A stretch of DNA of 64,000 nucleotides from Allodiplogaster sudhausi (GCA_945643635.1 CALZFC010000356.1:2946001-3010000), one strand, 5' to 3'. Numbered from the stretch's first letter, positions 47,443 through 61,142 are shown. The notes: generated by a model not told the origin, from the sequence alone. A program made the numbers and translations.

Positions 47443-50400
47443 ATGAAACGAGAAGAGGGCATGTTAAAAATCGCTGAAATTTTATTACTTTTTCTTGCCG
47501 TGGCAGTCGCAGCACACTATCCAGGAGAGCACCGCCATCATCATCATTACGCTAGAATCGTAAGCGCCGCTTTAAATTCACCGAATCTCGAAACTCCTAA
47601 ATGGCCTATACTAACAAAATTTGTTCCCTATTTGTATTCCTATTTCTAGAATACGGCCCTCTATTCCTATTTCTAGAATACGGCCCTCGAGTCGAGCGCG
47701 CTGCTCAAGGACAACTTTGACAGCGAGCAGCAGCTCGAGTCACTGCAGGCGTGTCTGGCCGAGAGGAGGAGGCACGCGAGACACGAGCTGGCCACGTGCA
47801 CCAAGGGAAAGTGCACGCATGCGCAGCTGGAAGCAGCTAGGGTACGGTAGGAGGGCGGAAATGAGACTGAGTGGTCAAGGGTGAGGTACGGTGGAACACC
47901 GGAAGTGAGGTCGATACAGCATGTGAACAAGAGATTGATGAATGGACGGAACGGAGCGACAGCTTGAGTCATTCCTCATTTCTCGATCGATGACTTACAA
48001 GTAGCATAGTAAATTTATGTATTGATGTACGTATATAAGTTGGCACGACTTCTCAGGCATTCACCACGAGTAGTCACCATCGCATCGCCGACGGAATATC
48101 AGGATGGTCAAACGAAGCAAACGATGCGATTGGCAGCGTACTCTATCAGGTTCATCGTTGTCAAGCACGCTGAGACAATTGCTTGCTTATCGATGTTGAC
48201 ATTCATATTGTCCCATATAGGGCGACATTCTTCTGAACAAGCGACAGGCTGCGCAACTCGCGTGGGAAACGAACCGACCGTCACGGCATAGGTGATTATT
48301 TTAATTTTCATTTTTTTATTAACAACTTACTTTATTTCTCTCGGGAATTATTGTTTCCTGTTAAAATCAAGGAAAAAGTAGGAGAAAACAATAGAATTTT
48401 TCCATTCTTTCAGGAGAATGGCGATCGCATTTGAAACTTCAAAGTGGAACGTTGACGAGCCAATTTGTTTTGAATTCGGCAACATGAGTCAGTAGTCGTT
48501 TTTAGAGAGAAGTCATGTTTATAAGGTAGTGAAGGCAAAGAATAATGAAATATAAATTAAGAAAATGCTATAAAGATGTTACATACATATGTATATTCGA
48601 AAGGTATATTAGAAAGGTACATAAAGATGGGCATGCGTATGAAGTTGAACAAGCCACAGATTGAAAAAAACGGATTGCAAGCTGCAGAGTTACAGGCGAT
48701 GCTCGCGCCGCACGCATAAGCGAAGCACTCGAGCACTGGTCACGACAAACTTGCATCGACTTCAAGGAAGGAAAATGCACGAGCGGGGGACTGCGCTTCA
48801 TTCTTGGTCTCAAAGACATACCATTCAATAGGCAGCACAAAGCCCTTGATTCTAACGGTATTAACCGTATAAAATACAAATGAACTGTTGCTCATCAAGA
48901 TGCTGGCTGCTGGAGCTACGTCGGCCGCATCAGCACCAAGTCTGGCTTCCAGGAGATCTCCATCGGACACGGCTGCGAGTCGGCGAGCATAATTTATTCT
49001 ATTAGTTTTGCTATTATTTTAAATATATGTACATACTATTTAAATATTGTCATAGATATAATTAAGTCTAAACGTTCAGTTTTCAACAATTTGCCATGAA
49101 ATTGGCCATGCGCTTGGTCTCTGGCACGCACAGGTTCGCGATATTGTTTCAATTTATTTTATTTATTTATCTTCAATACTTTTTTGAAGTCTCCCTTCAA
49201 AATCTTAGCGTTCATCTATGCATGATCTGTTTCAAAATTTTATTGTCTTTATTTTATTTTAAAAAAATGTTTTAAGGCCCGTCCAGATCGTGACGACTTC
49301 ATTTCGCTAAACGTCGCAAACATCCAAGAACAGCATCTAGATCAGTTTGACAAGGCAAGCGGCTAAAGGCAGCAGTGCCAGCGAACGGAAAATACAATTA
49401 ATAATGTCATGCAGAATTATTTCAGTCGAACATATAAGAAAACAAATATATTTTTTAAACAAAATGGAAAGCATTAATTTGTCGCCTGAAAATTTTCTTT
49501 CTTCTGACTGCTGGCTCTATTTATCACACATCTACTAATTGTAAGTAACAACTGCAGCAAACGAAAGACACTCTCAACCACTACGAGATCAGCTACGACC
49601 TCGGCAGCATAATGCATTACGAATCACGTCAGGGAGCTTACAGATATAACGATTATAAAACAAACGACATAATTAATCGGTTCTTGCCTACATTCCAGAT
49701 GCCTTTGCGAAAAATCGCAGTGAATTCACCATCGTGACAAAGGATCCAAGATACCAGGTTGGTATATAGACAAGCAAAAGGGGGAGATTAGTCGTCCTTC
49801 TGCATTCGTGAGGAGTCTCTCCGCTGCAGCTGGTGGCCATCGTTCGCCGACGTCAAAACAATCAACCTTCACTTGTGTAACAGTACGGCTCTTTATTACA
49901 TTACACGTTCGTTTTCGTTTTTTTTTCTTTCTAATTTTTTCCGTCACAAAAACAAATCATTCCTCAACATTTTCCTCACATCGACTAGAAGTCTGCACGA
50001 ACGACTTGGAGTGCGAGAACCTCGGCTATCCGAATCCGCGAAACTGCGCAGAGTGCAAGGTGTGCCGTTGCCAAGCTTATACCAACCTAAATATATGTAT
50101 ATATATATCTCTACTCGTCAGTCACAGAAATGGCTAATCGCAGCCCTAACTTCTATTATCAAGTACCGCCATTTCTAGTGTCCACCCGCGTTCGCTGGCC
50201 CAACATGCGCCGATAGACATCCCGGCAATGGCATCGACGCTGGGAAAGAGCACTGCGGCGCGATCTTTATGGTTGGAATGGCCGCCCTTCCTCTATTCTC
50301 TTCTATTCGTACTGCGGAGTTCATAGCAGGAAAAGAATACACACCAATTAAACACAATCAAGATCAAGAGAATAAATAAATAAATATATCTACATATATA

Positions 50401-51155
50401 TTTCGGAATGAGCTCATAACATCATCCTGCCCAATTCCTCTTTCCTTTCCTTCCCTCAGGCTGAATATGTCTGGACCGAAGTGAAAGGTTCGGTGGGCGT
50501 TGCTGACTCCAAGCTCTACGACTACCCACACGAGTGCTTCTGGCATATTAGGGTTTGAATTCTGGTCCAAATAGATATATAGAAAAATTAATTGCATTGC
50601 ATAAAAACATACTGTCTGCACATGATTTAAGAGTAAATTTGAATTTCCCGCCCACAGGCGCCGGAAGGTTGCCGCATCGAAATGTTCGTGTCGGTCGTGC
50701 CGAGCACAGCATGCACGACGTCGTGCAGAGCGCAAGGAATCCAGATCAACATTGGCCGCCTGGATGCAGCACCCATCTCGTTGGTGACGTCTCTAAAATT
50801 TGCATCCCTAATTTACATTTTTGCATATTTTAGACCATTTATTAATTTCTTCAACTTTATTTCACCGAATTCATCGGCAGAGAAATTGAATATTGTTTTT
50901 TCCTCGCCGAAATTTATTACAATCTTATAATAGATGTATACATATTAGTAATAAAATAAATAATTTTTAATCAAACAAATAAATTTTTTTTAAAGAGAGA
51001 AATAGACAATATCAATTTGCAGTTATTGCTGCGGCAACTGCGAGCCGCGCAAGCTGGAGAGTGAGAGCGACCTGGTCGTCGTGCGTGTCTTCTCGCACTG
51101 GGGCGTCGCCAAGTATCGCTACTGGTTCAGGCTCATGCAAGGAGGGAATGTATGA
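47443..51155 (+). CDS. Astacin-EGF-CUB zinc metalloprotease, copy B
   Basis: Exons: 47443-47559, 47677-47846, 48414-48487, 48696-48857, 48900-48982, 49080-49133, 49277-49354, 49558-49627, 49699-49757, 49813-49876, 49992-50059, 50179-50271, 50460-50552, 50658-50788, 51023-51155; 1,449 nt, 482 residues, every phase matching copy A. Signal peptide, zinc motif HEIGHALGLWH (His208, Glu209, His212, His218), RPDRDD, Met-turn SIMHY (Met265), then EGF and CUB. Relative to copy A, exon 1 is one codon longer and exon 4 four codons longer. The HAQ change and the two GC donors are shared. A 27 bp duplication at the exon 2 acceptor leaves two AG sites; only the downstream one gives an open frame. Poly(A) signal aataaa at 51209. 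Confidence 0.93.
47635..47688 (+). repeat. 27 bp tandem duplication over the exon 2 acceptor of copy B
   Basis: Two units of tattcctatttctagaatac followed by ggccctc. The first acceptor leads to an in-frame TAG carried by the second unit, so splicing must use the second. Confidence 0.9.
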
Positions 51156-51621
51156 AGAAAGGGGCAATCTCCTTTCATAAGCCATACTCATTGCTACGTC
51201 TGTAACGAAATAAAGAGCTTTTATCCAATTGTCTTGCTGTTTCGAGCAGATCAAACAAAGAAAGATACTCTAAAGGACTGCAGAAAATGTGATAGATAGA
51301 GACAGGGTATGAGAGAGAGAGAAAAGAGGGCCAGGGAGAAAATGGAAACTGTGAGTACGTGCGAAGAATTAAAACTGAATTCATCAGATTTACCTGATTG
51401 AAAAGAGCCTACGTGATTTGTAATTGTTTCCTAATTTTTGCCTAAAAGTTTTGCATACTTACAAATCTTGGAGAGATGAATAGAGAATGAGGAGGCGCCA
51501 TCTCTCTCTCTCTCTGTCATTTCTACCCAATTCTCCCTTCACGACTGGTCGACTCGACTGGCAACTCTCTGCGTTGGCTCGAGCCAGAGCCAAGGAAACA
51601 GCGAAGAGAGCGGTAGCAACC

Positions 51622-52609
51622 ATGGCGTCTTCCAGCAGCAGCAGCAGCCAAGGCTCCTTCGTCAGCGACTACAGGTAGCGACATTTTCCATGTTCTTGCA
51701 AAAAAAAAATAGAAAAGCGAATTATCTTTTAAATTTTAAATGGAATTTCTTTTTGAGCGGATTCAAAGAGTTAATGTAGTGAATCACTCAAAATAATTTT
51801 GTTTCATTCGAAGATTCCACGCATCAAAGGGCAATAAATATTTTTTTTGACATTTTTTGGCGGGAGTTTTTAATCTTCTCCCCTTTCATCTCCTAGGTCA
51901 TCGACTGCCTCCTCTGAGGCGTCTTCAGAGGACGCGCTGACCCCGCCAACTGCGCCCGCCGCTCCGGCCTTCTACTGGCAGCCGCGTACGTATGTGAATG
52001 TACACGCGTGGCTCGCCTTCTTCCCTCCCTCCGTCCCGCCCGCCGCTCCCGGCTGGTGCTCTGACAGCTACGGGAACATGCTTCTGCCACCGCTGCCGCC
52101 CGCCTTCTTCAAGCCGCGGGTTCAATCAAGCTTTTTCTGCTCATTCATCAATTCGGGATATCAAAAGAGTGAATGTTTAGATGTTTACTGATCAAAGTGA
52201 TAAGGGAATGAGAGGATTGAATCAACATAATCACCTCCTCATCATGAATCTTGATGCTTGCTTGACAGGGACGTAATTACTCTTTGTCATTTGCTTGCGT
52301 AATCTCAAATACCTATTTTCCCTCAGTATTCCTCACTTCTACTTCTTAGGCTCGCCTTCTTATGGTTCAGTGACAGTGCCGTAAGTGATAGAATTGTAAT
52401 GCATGATAACTAGCATTCCTGAATTTACCGGTATCTCCCTTGAGCTGGCTATCCCCTGAGCAGGCTCTCCCTTAACCTGGCTCTCACCTTGAGGTGGGTC
52501 TCCCTCGAGGAAGCTCTTCCTTTAGGTGCACTCGTCGCTGTTCTCCGAGCTGGAAGTCGACCACATCGACGGCATCTTCCCGCCCTTCCACAGGAAGGAG
52601 CATCCCTAG
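51622..52609 (+). CDS. Unidentified 137-residue protein, intact copy
   Basis: Exons 51622-51674, 51897-52119, 52327-52380 and 52526-52609, all in phase. The protein starts with a poly-Ser stretch (MASSSSSSSQGSF), has a Ser/Thr/Pro/Ala-rich segment, an aromatic- and Pro-rich core (FYWQPRTYVNVHAWLAFF, later LPPLPPAFFKPR), and a C-terminal part with SELEVDHIDGIFPPF. No signal peptide, clear membrane helix or recognised domain. Exon 3 has alternative acceptors; I chose the one that keeps phase 0 on both sides. The start lies 467 bp after the protease stop, on the same strand. The sister copy in unit A is disrupted. Confidence 0.7.
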
Positions 52610-52964
52610 GAGAGGAGAGATGAAGAAGAAGAGTGACATCTGAATCAAAGCCACTTTTTCCAGGCTTTCCCTCCTTCACTCTTCCTTAGCTCCCTTTAAA
52701 ACTGATATAAAGATAAGAATGTTAACCGTGTTTTGTTGTTCTCCACATGGCAACAGAATGTTCATCGATAGGAAAATGGATAATGACATCATAGTTTATC
52801 GCATAGTACAGTAAGTGAAAACGCAACTTGAATTTTTTAATATTTTAGCGTTTGCTTCAATGAATATGGCAAATCTAACATGTCCAAAATTATTCCTTCT
52901 CACAAATAAATAGGAAATAAATAAGGTTCTATATAGGAAATTCTACGCATCGAAAAGAAAAGAG

Positions 52965-53026
52965 AGAGACAAGAGAGAGCGAGAGTGAGGGCGAGAGGGA
53001 AAGAGAGAGAGAGAGAGAGAGAGAGA
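52965..53026. repeat. (GA)n block beside the stop codon of the MATH-BTB gene
   Basis: The GA run reaches to within a few bases of the stop codon of the minus-strand gene, so its mRNA 3' UTR would begin with a (CU)n tract. Confidence 0.85.
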
Positions 53027-55959
53027 CTAGATGAGCATGAGAATCCGATCGAGCAGCGCCTCTTTCACCTCCGGCGAGAAGTCGCCAAACTCGCCCGTGC
53101 TCTCGAGCGCTTGCGCGTCACGCAGCGTCGTAATCGAGTTGAGGCAAACGAACTGAAAAAAGTAAAGATAAAGATGTCATTGGCCATTAAATAGAATGTC
53201 CTCTGATTGCATAGAACTTGATTCGAAGTTTAAAATTTAGACAAAAAATTCTTTCTTTTTTTTCGAATAACAACACAGCAGTATACTACGGTCGATGCAG
53301 AGCGGATGTATTCGACAGTTCGTGACAACATTGTGAACTGTTTTAATCATTAATGACCCCCATCCCAAACTGCTCTCCCGCCCACCAATGACCAAAAAAA
53401 GGAACTGGGATGAACCTGGAGACTGGCGAGCTTGTATCGGTCGGCCCACAGCAGCTTCTTCTCGAGTCGAATCGCGCAGCCGTCGTCTCCACACAGCAGC
53501 TGCTCGCACTCGCGCATCACGGACCGAATGTCGTAGAGGTGGCCGAGGCGCAGAAGAGATTCCACGTTGTCGACTGCAAAAGAGTGTGGTCCGAGGATAA
53601 CCACAGAAGTGGGGGGGGGGGTTTGGGGTCCTTTGGGAGCCGTAAGGAAGGTATGGGAAAGTGGAAAGGAATTCTTTGAACAAAAACTGCCTTTTTTCAC
53701 TGATAATGCGTTTGAATATATCCATATATGCATTTTTTTTAAGTTAAAATAGCCCACAACAAGGATATTTTCATAGAATACGTGTGGTTCATTATATGAT
53801 ACAAGTAACTATTTCAACATACCAGTGATCGGCTTGCGAGGAGGCCAAAGGACGTTGAGCAGCTCCACGAACTCGTCGCGGTTGACGTCCATAAGCAGAA
53901 CTTCTTCGTTGTTCTTCTCGGCAGAGTCACCGAAGAACATCGTCTTGAAGACGGGAGAGACGATGGCGAGATACTGAAAGAGAAGCAAACTTGGCCAGGT
54001 TGAACCTACACAAAGCTATAATTGTATTGGATTCAATTGAATTTATTCTTTCTTGTTCAGCTGCAACAAAACTTGATTCGTTACACTTTTTTTTAGTTTC
54101 AACAACTTTAAAGAAGAGAGAGAAAGAGAGAGAGAATTATTTCAAAAACAAACAAAAAGCCGAGGAAACACAACAAATAAAGGGACTATAACACCGCACC
54201 TGCTTGCTGACATACAGACGCTGCTCTCCAATGACGAGTGCATCCTCGCAGATGCTTGGTTGCGGGATGGAGAAGTCACTGGTGGGCCTGAGATGGCGAA
54301 TATTTCAAAAAAATACTCCCTTCCTTTATACACCAGGACAGAAAAAAAACTTTGGACTTAAAACAAGGCACTTCCCCAGACAGTTTTTGATCAAAAAATT
54401 TACTTCCTTTTCTTCCCCTGTTATACACTAAAGAAAGTCAAATTTAAAAGTAAAAAAAAAGATACTCTCGGATGAACACTTTCGTGACGGAGATCGTCGC
54501 CTTGACAACGATGCCGCCATCCTCTCGAATGTAGCCCTTCTCCGGGTTCAGGATGTCGTCCCAAGCCATAACAGCATATCCCCAGTTGGGGGCGTGGTTA
54601 TCAAACATGTCCGCGCGCTGAACAGATATAGCATTTAAAGGAGCATGACACTCAACTGTATACCATTTTCCCTCTTTGCCACTTCTCAATCCTGATCTGT
54701 CATCAATAAACTTTGCCTATCCAACCTCAGCATAAAATGGTGGCACGCCGGCCTTCTGCGGCAGCAGCTGGGAGACGACTTTAGCCTCACATCTCCAGTC
54801 CTCCGAGTCCTGGGCAGCAGGAGAGCAGCAGTGCACGTAGATGGCCAGCTTCTTGACGTTGTCATAGAGCTTTGGCTTCGCCTCTAGCGTCCTGAAAAGA
54901 ACACCACTTTAACTGAATATCGAGTACCGATTTGTATGTAAAGGTAATCAATTAACAAAAAAGTTCGCATATCACTCATCACCCACTATTCATAACTAAT
55001 GGAAGCAAATACAAACCATTCCAGATTGGCAATCGAGTGCCACGGCGAGCAGACGCTCTCTCCCAGCTTAAACGCCGCCAAGTTCGGCACGTTCAGACGA
55101 AGCGTGCCGCCGGGCTTGACAGCTACAAAGTTGAGCACTAGCAACTCAAGCATCTTTTTTGGCGCCGTATATACTTAAATAAAAGAAGGAATACGTTCGC
55201 AAGACTAGGCATTCAGAAAGTTGATCCAATTCCTTTTTTACTATTAACAGATTTGTCACATTGCCTCACCAACGAGACAGAAACGGTGTGCAATCAAAAT
55301 AGCTCGCACAAAGCGAAAAAGAAATGTGTTTTTCCTTATCATCAATGCGACCAACTTATTGAAAGTAATTATAAATAAATAAAAGAAGAAGAAAACGATT
55401 TCGCTCACCTTGCATGTTGCCTCGGAGTCTGTTAGAATTGACCTGCGACTCGAGCCACGAGCCGCTGAATCTGTCTGCAAGAAAATAACAAACATATAAC
55501 AAAGAAATGTAACAGAGAAAAGCGAGTAATATGCACAAATCTGACGATAAAAAGGCAAAATTCTTTGATTCTTTGATTGTAGTGCGTTTCTGTATTTTTA
55601 AAACCGCTCACTCAATGTGCACCAAGCTTGCACCAAAATTCACGCAGAAGTGTTCTTTCTCGTAACTTTATCGTTGCTTTTATATAACGATTTCGTTCCA
55701 TATTTATTATTTGGCGGCAACAGGCGAAGCTTGGGGACCGCGAGAGGAAAAGACAGGGAGAAAGAGCGAGGAAAGAGAGAGAGAGATAGAATGAGCGGGA
55801 GCATTTGGTGGTGAACTGCCCTGGGTGAGGGGTATGAGTGGAAAACGTGAATAGATGAGTGTGGTGAACGGATGAATATGCGAAAATGTGCGCCAAAATT
55901 GGATCGTTGGACTCCGCACCTCCCTGCGCGATGGCCTTTTTGCCCTGCTTGAGGATCAT
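53027..55959 (-). CDS. MATH-BTB protein (BATH family, CUL3 substrate adaptor)
   Basis: In this family the MATH domain binds substrate and BTB binds cullin-3 for ubiquitination. Nine exons: 55959-55920, 55474-55409, 55122-55017, 54891-54726, 54617-54466, 54287-54200, 53973-53823, 53573-53416, 53152-53027; 1,053 nt, 350 residues, phases matching at every junction. MATH occupies about residues 35-170 (GGTLRLNVPNL, SPWHSIANLEW, WRCEAKVVSQL, GYAVMAWDDILNPEKGY). BTB runs from about 185 to 300 (YLAIVSPVFKTMFFGD, MDVNRDEFVELLNVL, SLLRLGHLYDI), followed by a BACK-like tail ending LLDRILMLI. The first exon encodes only 13 residues. It is complete and typical in length. It is divergent from the RING gene. 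Confidence 0.93.
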
Positions 55960-56257
55960 TTAGCGTCTAATTGTTTTCTTTGTTATGCTCTTTCTTTGTT
56001 GTATTGTTGACATCAGTCTTTGGTCGTCGAAGTATGCTTGTATTCTCGGAATTGATGAAGGAAACCTTGCGTTTTAAAAGTATTCGAAAACCCTTTAATT
56101 CTTTGCAACTATTGCTGAGCGATGTCACTCGCCTTCTTTAAGATATGATTTCCAGTAGTTTCTGTTTTCGTCCTTTTGTTGTGCTGCTGATATATCCATC
56201 CCACATCTCCATTTCCTCCTTCTTCCAGAGTGCCCTGCCCTAGTCTCCTTCTCCGTG
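55960..56257. promoter_or_regulatory. Divergent promoter region
   Basis: Only 298 bp separate the start codons of the MATH-BTB gene (-) and the RING gene (+), so both promoters must lie here or overlap the genes. No TATA box stands out. A pyrimidine-rich tract ending tcttccag at 56228 could be a 3' splice site for the RING leader. Confidence 0.5.
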
Positions 56258-58413
56258 ATGGCCTACTCCCCTCGTTTCTTCGAATGCCACGCGTCTTCTC
56301 CCGAACTGCGGACGCCGCTGGACGCGGCGGCGGACGCCGCGCCCCCATGTCCTTCTGATCTTCTCTGCGCCGTCTGCCACTACGTCTTTGACAAGGTGCT
56401 TACTGGGATAAGTACTTTTTCTTTTTGTACCATTTAAAAATCTCAATATATCGGTTTACGATCACCTCGTTTAATTTCCGCTAGAGCCTGGTAGACTTAA
56501 TCTTACATCCGATACGACGTCCACTCATTCGAAATCATTTACTTGCTTGGAACTTTCCTAGAGGATCCCTGGCATGTTTCGAGTTTGGGATAAGAGAAAA
56601 GAATTAGTTCAAAAGAATTTGTCAAACGATTAATAATTTCTTCATGTTGCCCAAGCAAACTTCAGGATTATCGAGTGCTTCTATGGCTGTCTCATCTTTT
56701 ATTACTTTCCACTCAAAAGAAAATGCTCACCATCCTATTTTTCTTAATGAAAAATGGGGGTTATATAACTCCGTTCAAAACCGTAAAGTCATTCCTTTTT
56801 ATCCTTGCCCTTACCCATTATCGATGGATATCGATTGGCCGCCCTTCTTGAGCCAGTGATGCTATCGTGTGGTCACTCCTTCTGCGAGGGCTGCGCGGGC
56901 GCGTGGCTCCGCTCGCATCGCTCGTGTCCAACATGTCGAGAGCACCAGGGCGCGCCCCCGATTCGCAACATTGCACTTAGACAGGTTTCATTCTTTTTTT
57001 TCTTGGCTAAATTAATCGATATATTTGATAAGGTTACGCTTTTTTTTTATTGCATAAACGGCCTTTCCATTCATGGAATGACATTGGTCAACGACACCTT
57101 TTTTTTCGGAAATAATACGGCATTAACATGTGTTGTTGCCCAAACAGTGGCTGTTCAACAACAACACTTGGAATAAATCGATATGTTTGAAAAGGTCATG
57201 TTTTTATGATTCCATAAGAGCATTCTTTTCGAGAAGAAAATATGCTTTCCATTCATTGAATGAGATGGACTACGACGGATTTTTCGTATGCAACGCAGTT
57301 TAGCGTGTTTGTTCCTCAACCAGAAGGTGCTTAACAACTTGTACACTCTTAGGGGGGTTATTTGGAGTTGCCTGCGGTGAATATCTCATGTTCACTGGAG
57401 TAAGTGCTTGTTGGGAGTGAATGTTGTAAAGGTGAACAAGGTCAAATGTGTGTTTTTAACATTTCTCTCACCCCTCTCTGCGCACCTTATTATGCACCAT
57501 TTTTGCACCCAGTAGATGCTCAATATGCTTCACATCTTGTTCTTGTTCTTCCTTAAGTGGCTTGGAGTATTTTTTTCATATATTTAGTTTCTTGCTTCAA
57601 GGATGCATCATTTGTATCTGAATTGCATGTCACCCGGAAAGAAAATTATTGACTTCTGCTTACCGTCGTTTATCTTAACTGCTTGAATTGTCATTTCAGG
57701 TTGTCGACGAGCACAACAAGGTGCTCGCAGAGGCAGAAGTCGAGGCGGAGAAGACGGCTGAGATGGAGAGGCTCATCGCAGAGTTATCTGCTGCTACTCC
57801 TTCTCGCGATAAGGCTAGTGAATGGAACAGAGAGAGTGAGAGAGAGAGAAAAGGAGAGGGGGAGACAGGAGGGGAAAGTGTGTGTGTGTGAGAGAGAGAG
57901 AGCGATAGGAGCAGTTATTGATTGGTAGTGGGAGAGATGCTGATAGAAAAAGAATTGCAGCGTCGCTTCCAACGCATGTGTGACAACCGCAAGAGTACGC
58001 GGCGCGGTCGCGTTGCGGATCTGAGAAGGTTTGTATTGCTGTTTATTAATATGCAGCAGTTTTGAAAGGTATGTTTTTTTTTGTTGTAGCAAAGCTCTTC
58101 CTTAGACGCGGTGTTTAAATACCGTCTAGCAAACATGCCAAAAATCGGGCGGTTTTGAGTGTTTTTTAATAACTTCCGGGAGGGCATCCACTTTTCCATG
58201 TCCAATTTTTTAGGGAGGGTTCCTTGCAAAATTTAAACCCTGTTTAGGCCTCTCCTACTCGGCGATCTCGAAGAAGCCGAGAGAGATGCGAGCAGTGGAG
58301 GAGGAGCCGGCAGCAGCCACGCCATCACGAGGAGTATCTCCTCCCGCCTCCCGCGCTCCTGCGAGGCCACGCCCAACATTCGGAGACATCCCTCCGACTT
58401 TGTTTACACTGGT

Positions 58414-58458
<45 letters not shown>

Positions 58459-61102
58459 CTCTCTCTTTCTGTCTCTGTCACTCGCCCCCCCCCCTCCCTC
58501 TCTAACTCTGCCTTCATCTCAAAATATATCTTTATCCAGCTTTCCATTATATTGTATTTCATCACGTATGCAGCAAGCAAATCGATTGGGGACCCCAAGG
58601 ACTTCTACAATGATGAGAAAGGGGCCCTCTGGCTTGGCAGGGGGAGGATGAGAAAGGGGCCCTCTAGCTTGGCAGGGGGAGGATGAGAATGGGGCCCTCT
58701 AGCTTGGCAGGGGGAAGATGAGAAAGGGGCCCTCTAGCTTGGCAGGATTGGGGGGGTGGGGGTACAGAGAGAGGGGAAGTCATAAGGCCCCTGTAGATTT
58801 CCTGATTTCCCCTTATCCAATTCTAACAACAATTAGCAGTGATTCAGGTCTCACGCCTCCTCGCGCAATGACTAGCACTGTGCAGGCACAGATCAGCAGA
58901 ATACAAAAGCATCCAAACCACGGAGGTTGCTTTTTAAAGGCTTTTTATTATTTTTTTTTTTAAATTAAGGTCATATTATTATTCTTTTAAATGAAACAAA
59001 GCAGTTTTATTGCATTCTCTTTGGAATAAACGCTTCTCGGTCATAATTAAATCCGAAAGTAAGCCTCTTCCAGAGAACTCCGAGAATTCCGAAGGACTCG
59101 AGAGGGGCGGAATCTTCCGCAGAAGCATTGGAAAGCTGCGACGCAGCGTCCGCATCTTCAGAGGCGGAGACGCGGCGAGGGAGGAGGGTCAGTTGTGGAA
59201 ACCGCGTCTCTGGGGCAGTGGAAACCAATGTCTCCGAGTTTGTGAGAACTACATCTCATGTTTAGGGTGTGGAATGGAAACCACTTCTCAGGATATTCTT
59301 TAAACCACATCTCATAGGGTTGTTTAAAATCACATCTCTCAATCAGGGGGTTGCAGAAACTACGGCTCAGGGAGAAACCATATCTCAGGGTGTGAAATGG
59401 AAATCACTTCTCAGGCGGTTGTTTAAAGCCAGATCTCGGGGGGTTATGGAAACCGCAGCTCACAATCAGGGCGTTGTGTAAACCATTTCTCAAGGGGTTA
59501 TGGAAGCCACTTTTCAGATGGTTGCGAAAACCATGTCTCAGGAGTTGTGAAAACCGTGTCTCAGGAGTTGTGAAAACCGTGTCTCAGGAGTTGTGAAAAC
59601 CGTGTCTCAGGAGTTGTGAAAACCATGTCTCAGGAGTTGTGAAAACCGTGTCTCAAAGGTTGTGGCAAGCACATCTCAGGGTGTGAAATGCACCACTTCT
59701 CCAGGAGTTGTGAGAACCACTTATTGGGGGGGGGGGGGTTTGTGAAAACCATGTCTCAGAGGTTGAGGAAACCATGTCGTAGGGTGTGAAATGGAAAACA
59801 TTTCTCAGGGGGTTATTTAAACCACATCTCAGGGGGTTGCGGAAACCACGGCTTGGTTGTTTAAACCACTTCTCAGTAGGTTGTGGAAACCATTTCTCAG
59901 TGGTTATAACTAGACTGTAATAAGAAATAATACTTGGATTTTTATTGCAGCGCTGGCTACAGTACAAGATGAAGAGTGCGAGCAGCCGGAGCAGACAAAG
60001 GACTCTACTGCGACATCTTCATTTGCGCGTTCGACCTCCCAGCGGAGATCCTTCTGGAGCCGTTTGCGGACCACGATCACTGGAAAGAGGAAGAAGAAGG
60101 ACGAGGCGGGAGGTGAATGAATGGCTGATTCTGAAAGCAAATATGTTCAACTGACAGATACATTGGCAATGTTTGCATGAGAAATGAGCTGTAATGTGCT
60201 TCTTTCTAATGATCAGTTCACATTTTGACATATCAAGAGCGGAATTATATATGATCAAGATTTTTCAGGCCAGAGAAAACAGAATATATACCATTATGTC
60301 TTGAAAACGGCAGTTATTGTTGATAATATTATGGTAAAGTGTGAAAATATAATAAAATGAGAGCTAAACAACATGATTTAGTTAGCGGAGACAGTGAGCG
60401 AGAGGCCAGCTTGGAAACGGCAGCAGCTGCACCAGCTTCCATTGTCCATCTGCCGAACATCTCACGCTCCCTCCGCATCCTCGTTCTCTCCTCAACCAGA
60501 TTCTCGCTCACGGATGCTGTTCGTTTGTCCATTCATCAATGATATTATATGATTAAATATCTTTAGAAGCATACACTCAAAAAGTTCTTAGCTTCCCCAG
60601 TACACTGTTTTATATTTAAAAAAGAGAAATGTTTTATGATGTATGATTTTCAGCTACGCAACCACAACTTGGAAGGAGTTCGAGTGATGGCCACGAACGA
60701 GAAGAAGATGGACAATAAGAGGGAAGCAGCCAGCCAAGTCACACTCGTAAGTGGGGTTAACGGCGGCTCAAGTGTGGCTTGTCTACTTAGACACTTCTTG
60801 GCTATTTCGCTAGTAAGTGTGGGTTAATAAGGCACCATCTACTTAACAGACTCACCATGGTATTATACCCCCACGGAGCCATACTCCAACCAGAGTTTTG
60901 CATAGAAATTTTTTTTTCTTCTCACATCCTTACTTTCTGGGTCCTATACACTTACCTCACTATATTAGCATTTTTTGCTGGATTTTGAACCACTTTACTT
61001 TAAGACAGTGCAGTCGAGTGAGGGTGAGGCTGTTCTCATCGATGTGATCGAGGGACAGCGAGAGGTTGGATTTATGTCCCTCCTAGTCTATGTTTTCATC
61101 CA

Positions 61103-61142
<40 letters not shown>

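Larger units (their letters stand above)
46480..52745 (+). repeat. Tandem duplication, unit B
   Basis: Second unit of the duplication, without the large insertions of unit A. Coding exons of the two units are nearly identical in the EGF/CUB part, while introns carry substitutions and small indels. Confidence 0.88.

Noticed and set aside
48108..48311. Minus-strand frame conserved between the two units inside protease intron 2 (also 37858-38088)
   Set aside because: Conservation follows from the recent duplication; no splice sites or start that make sense on that strand.
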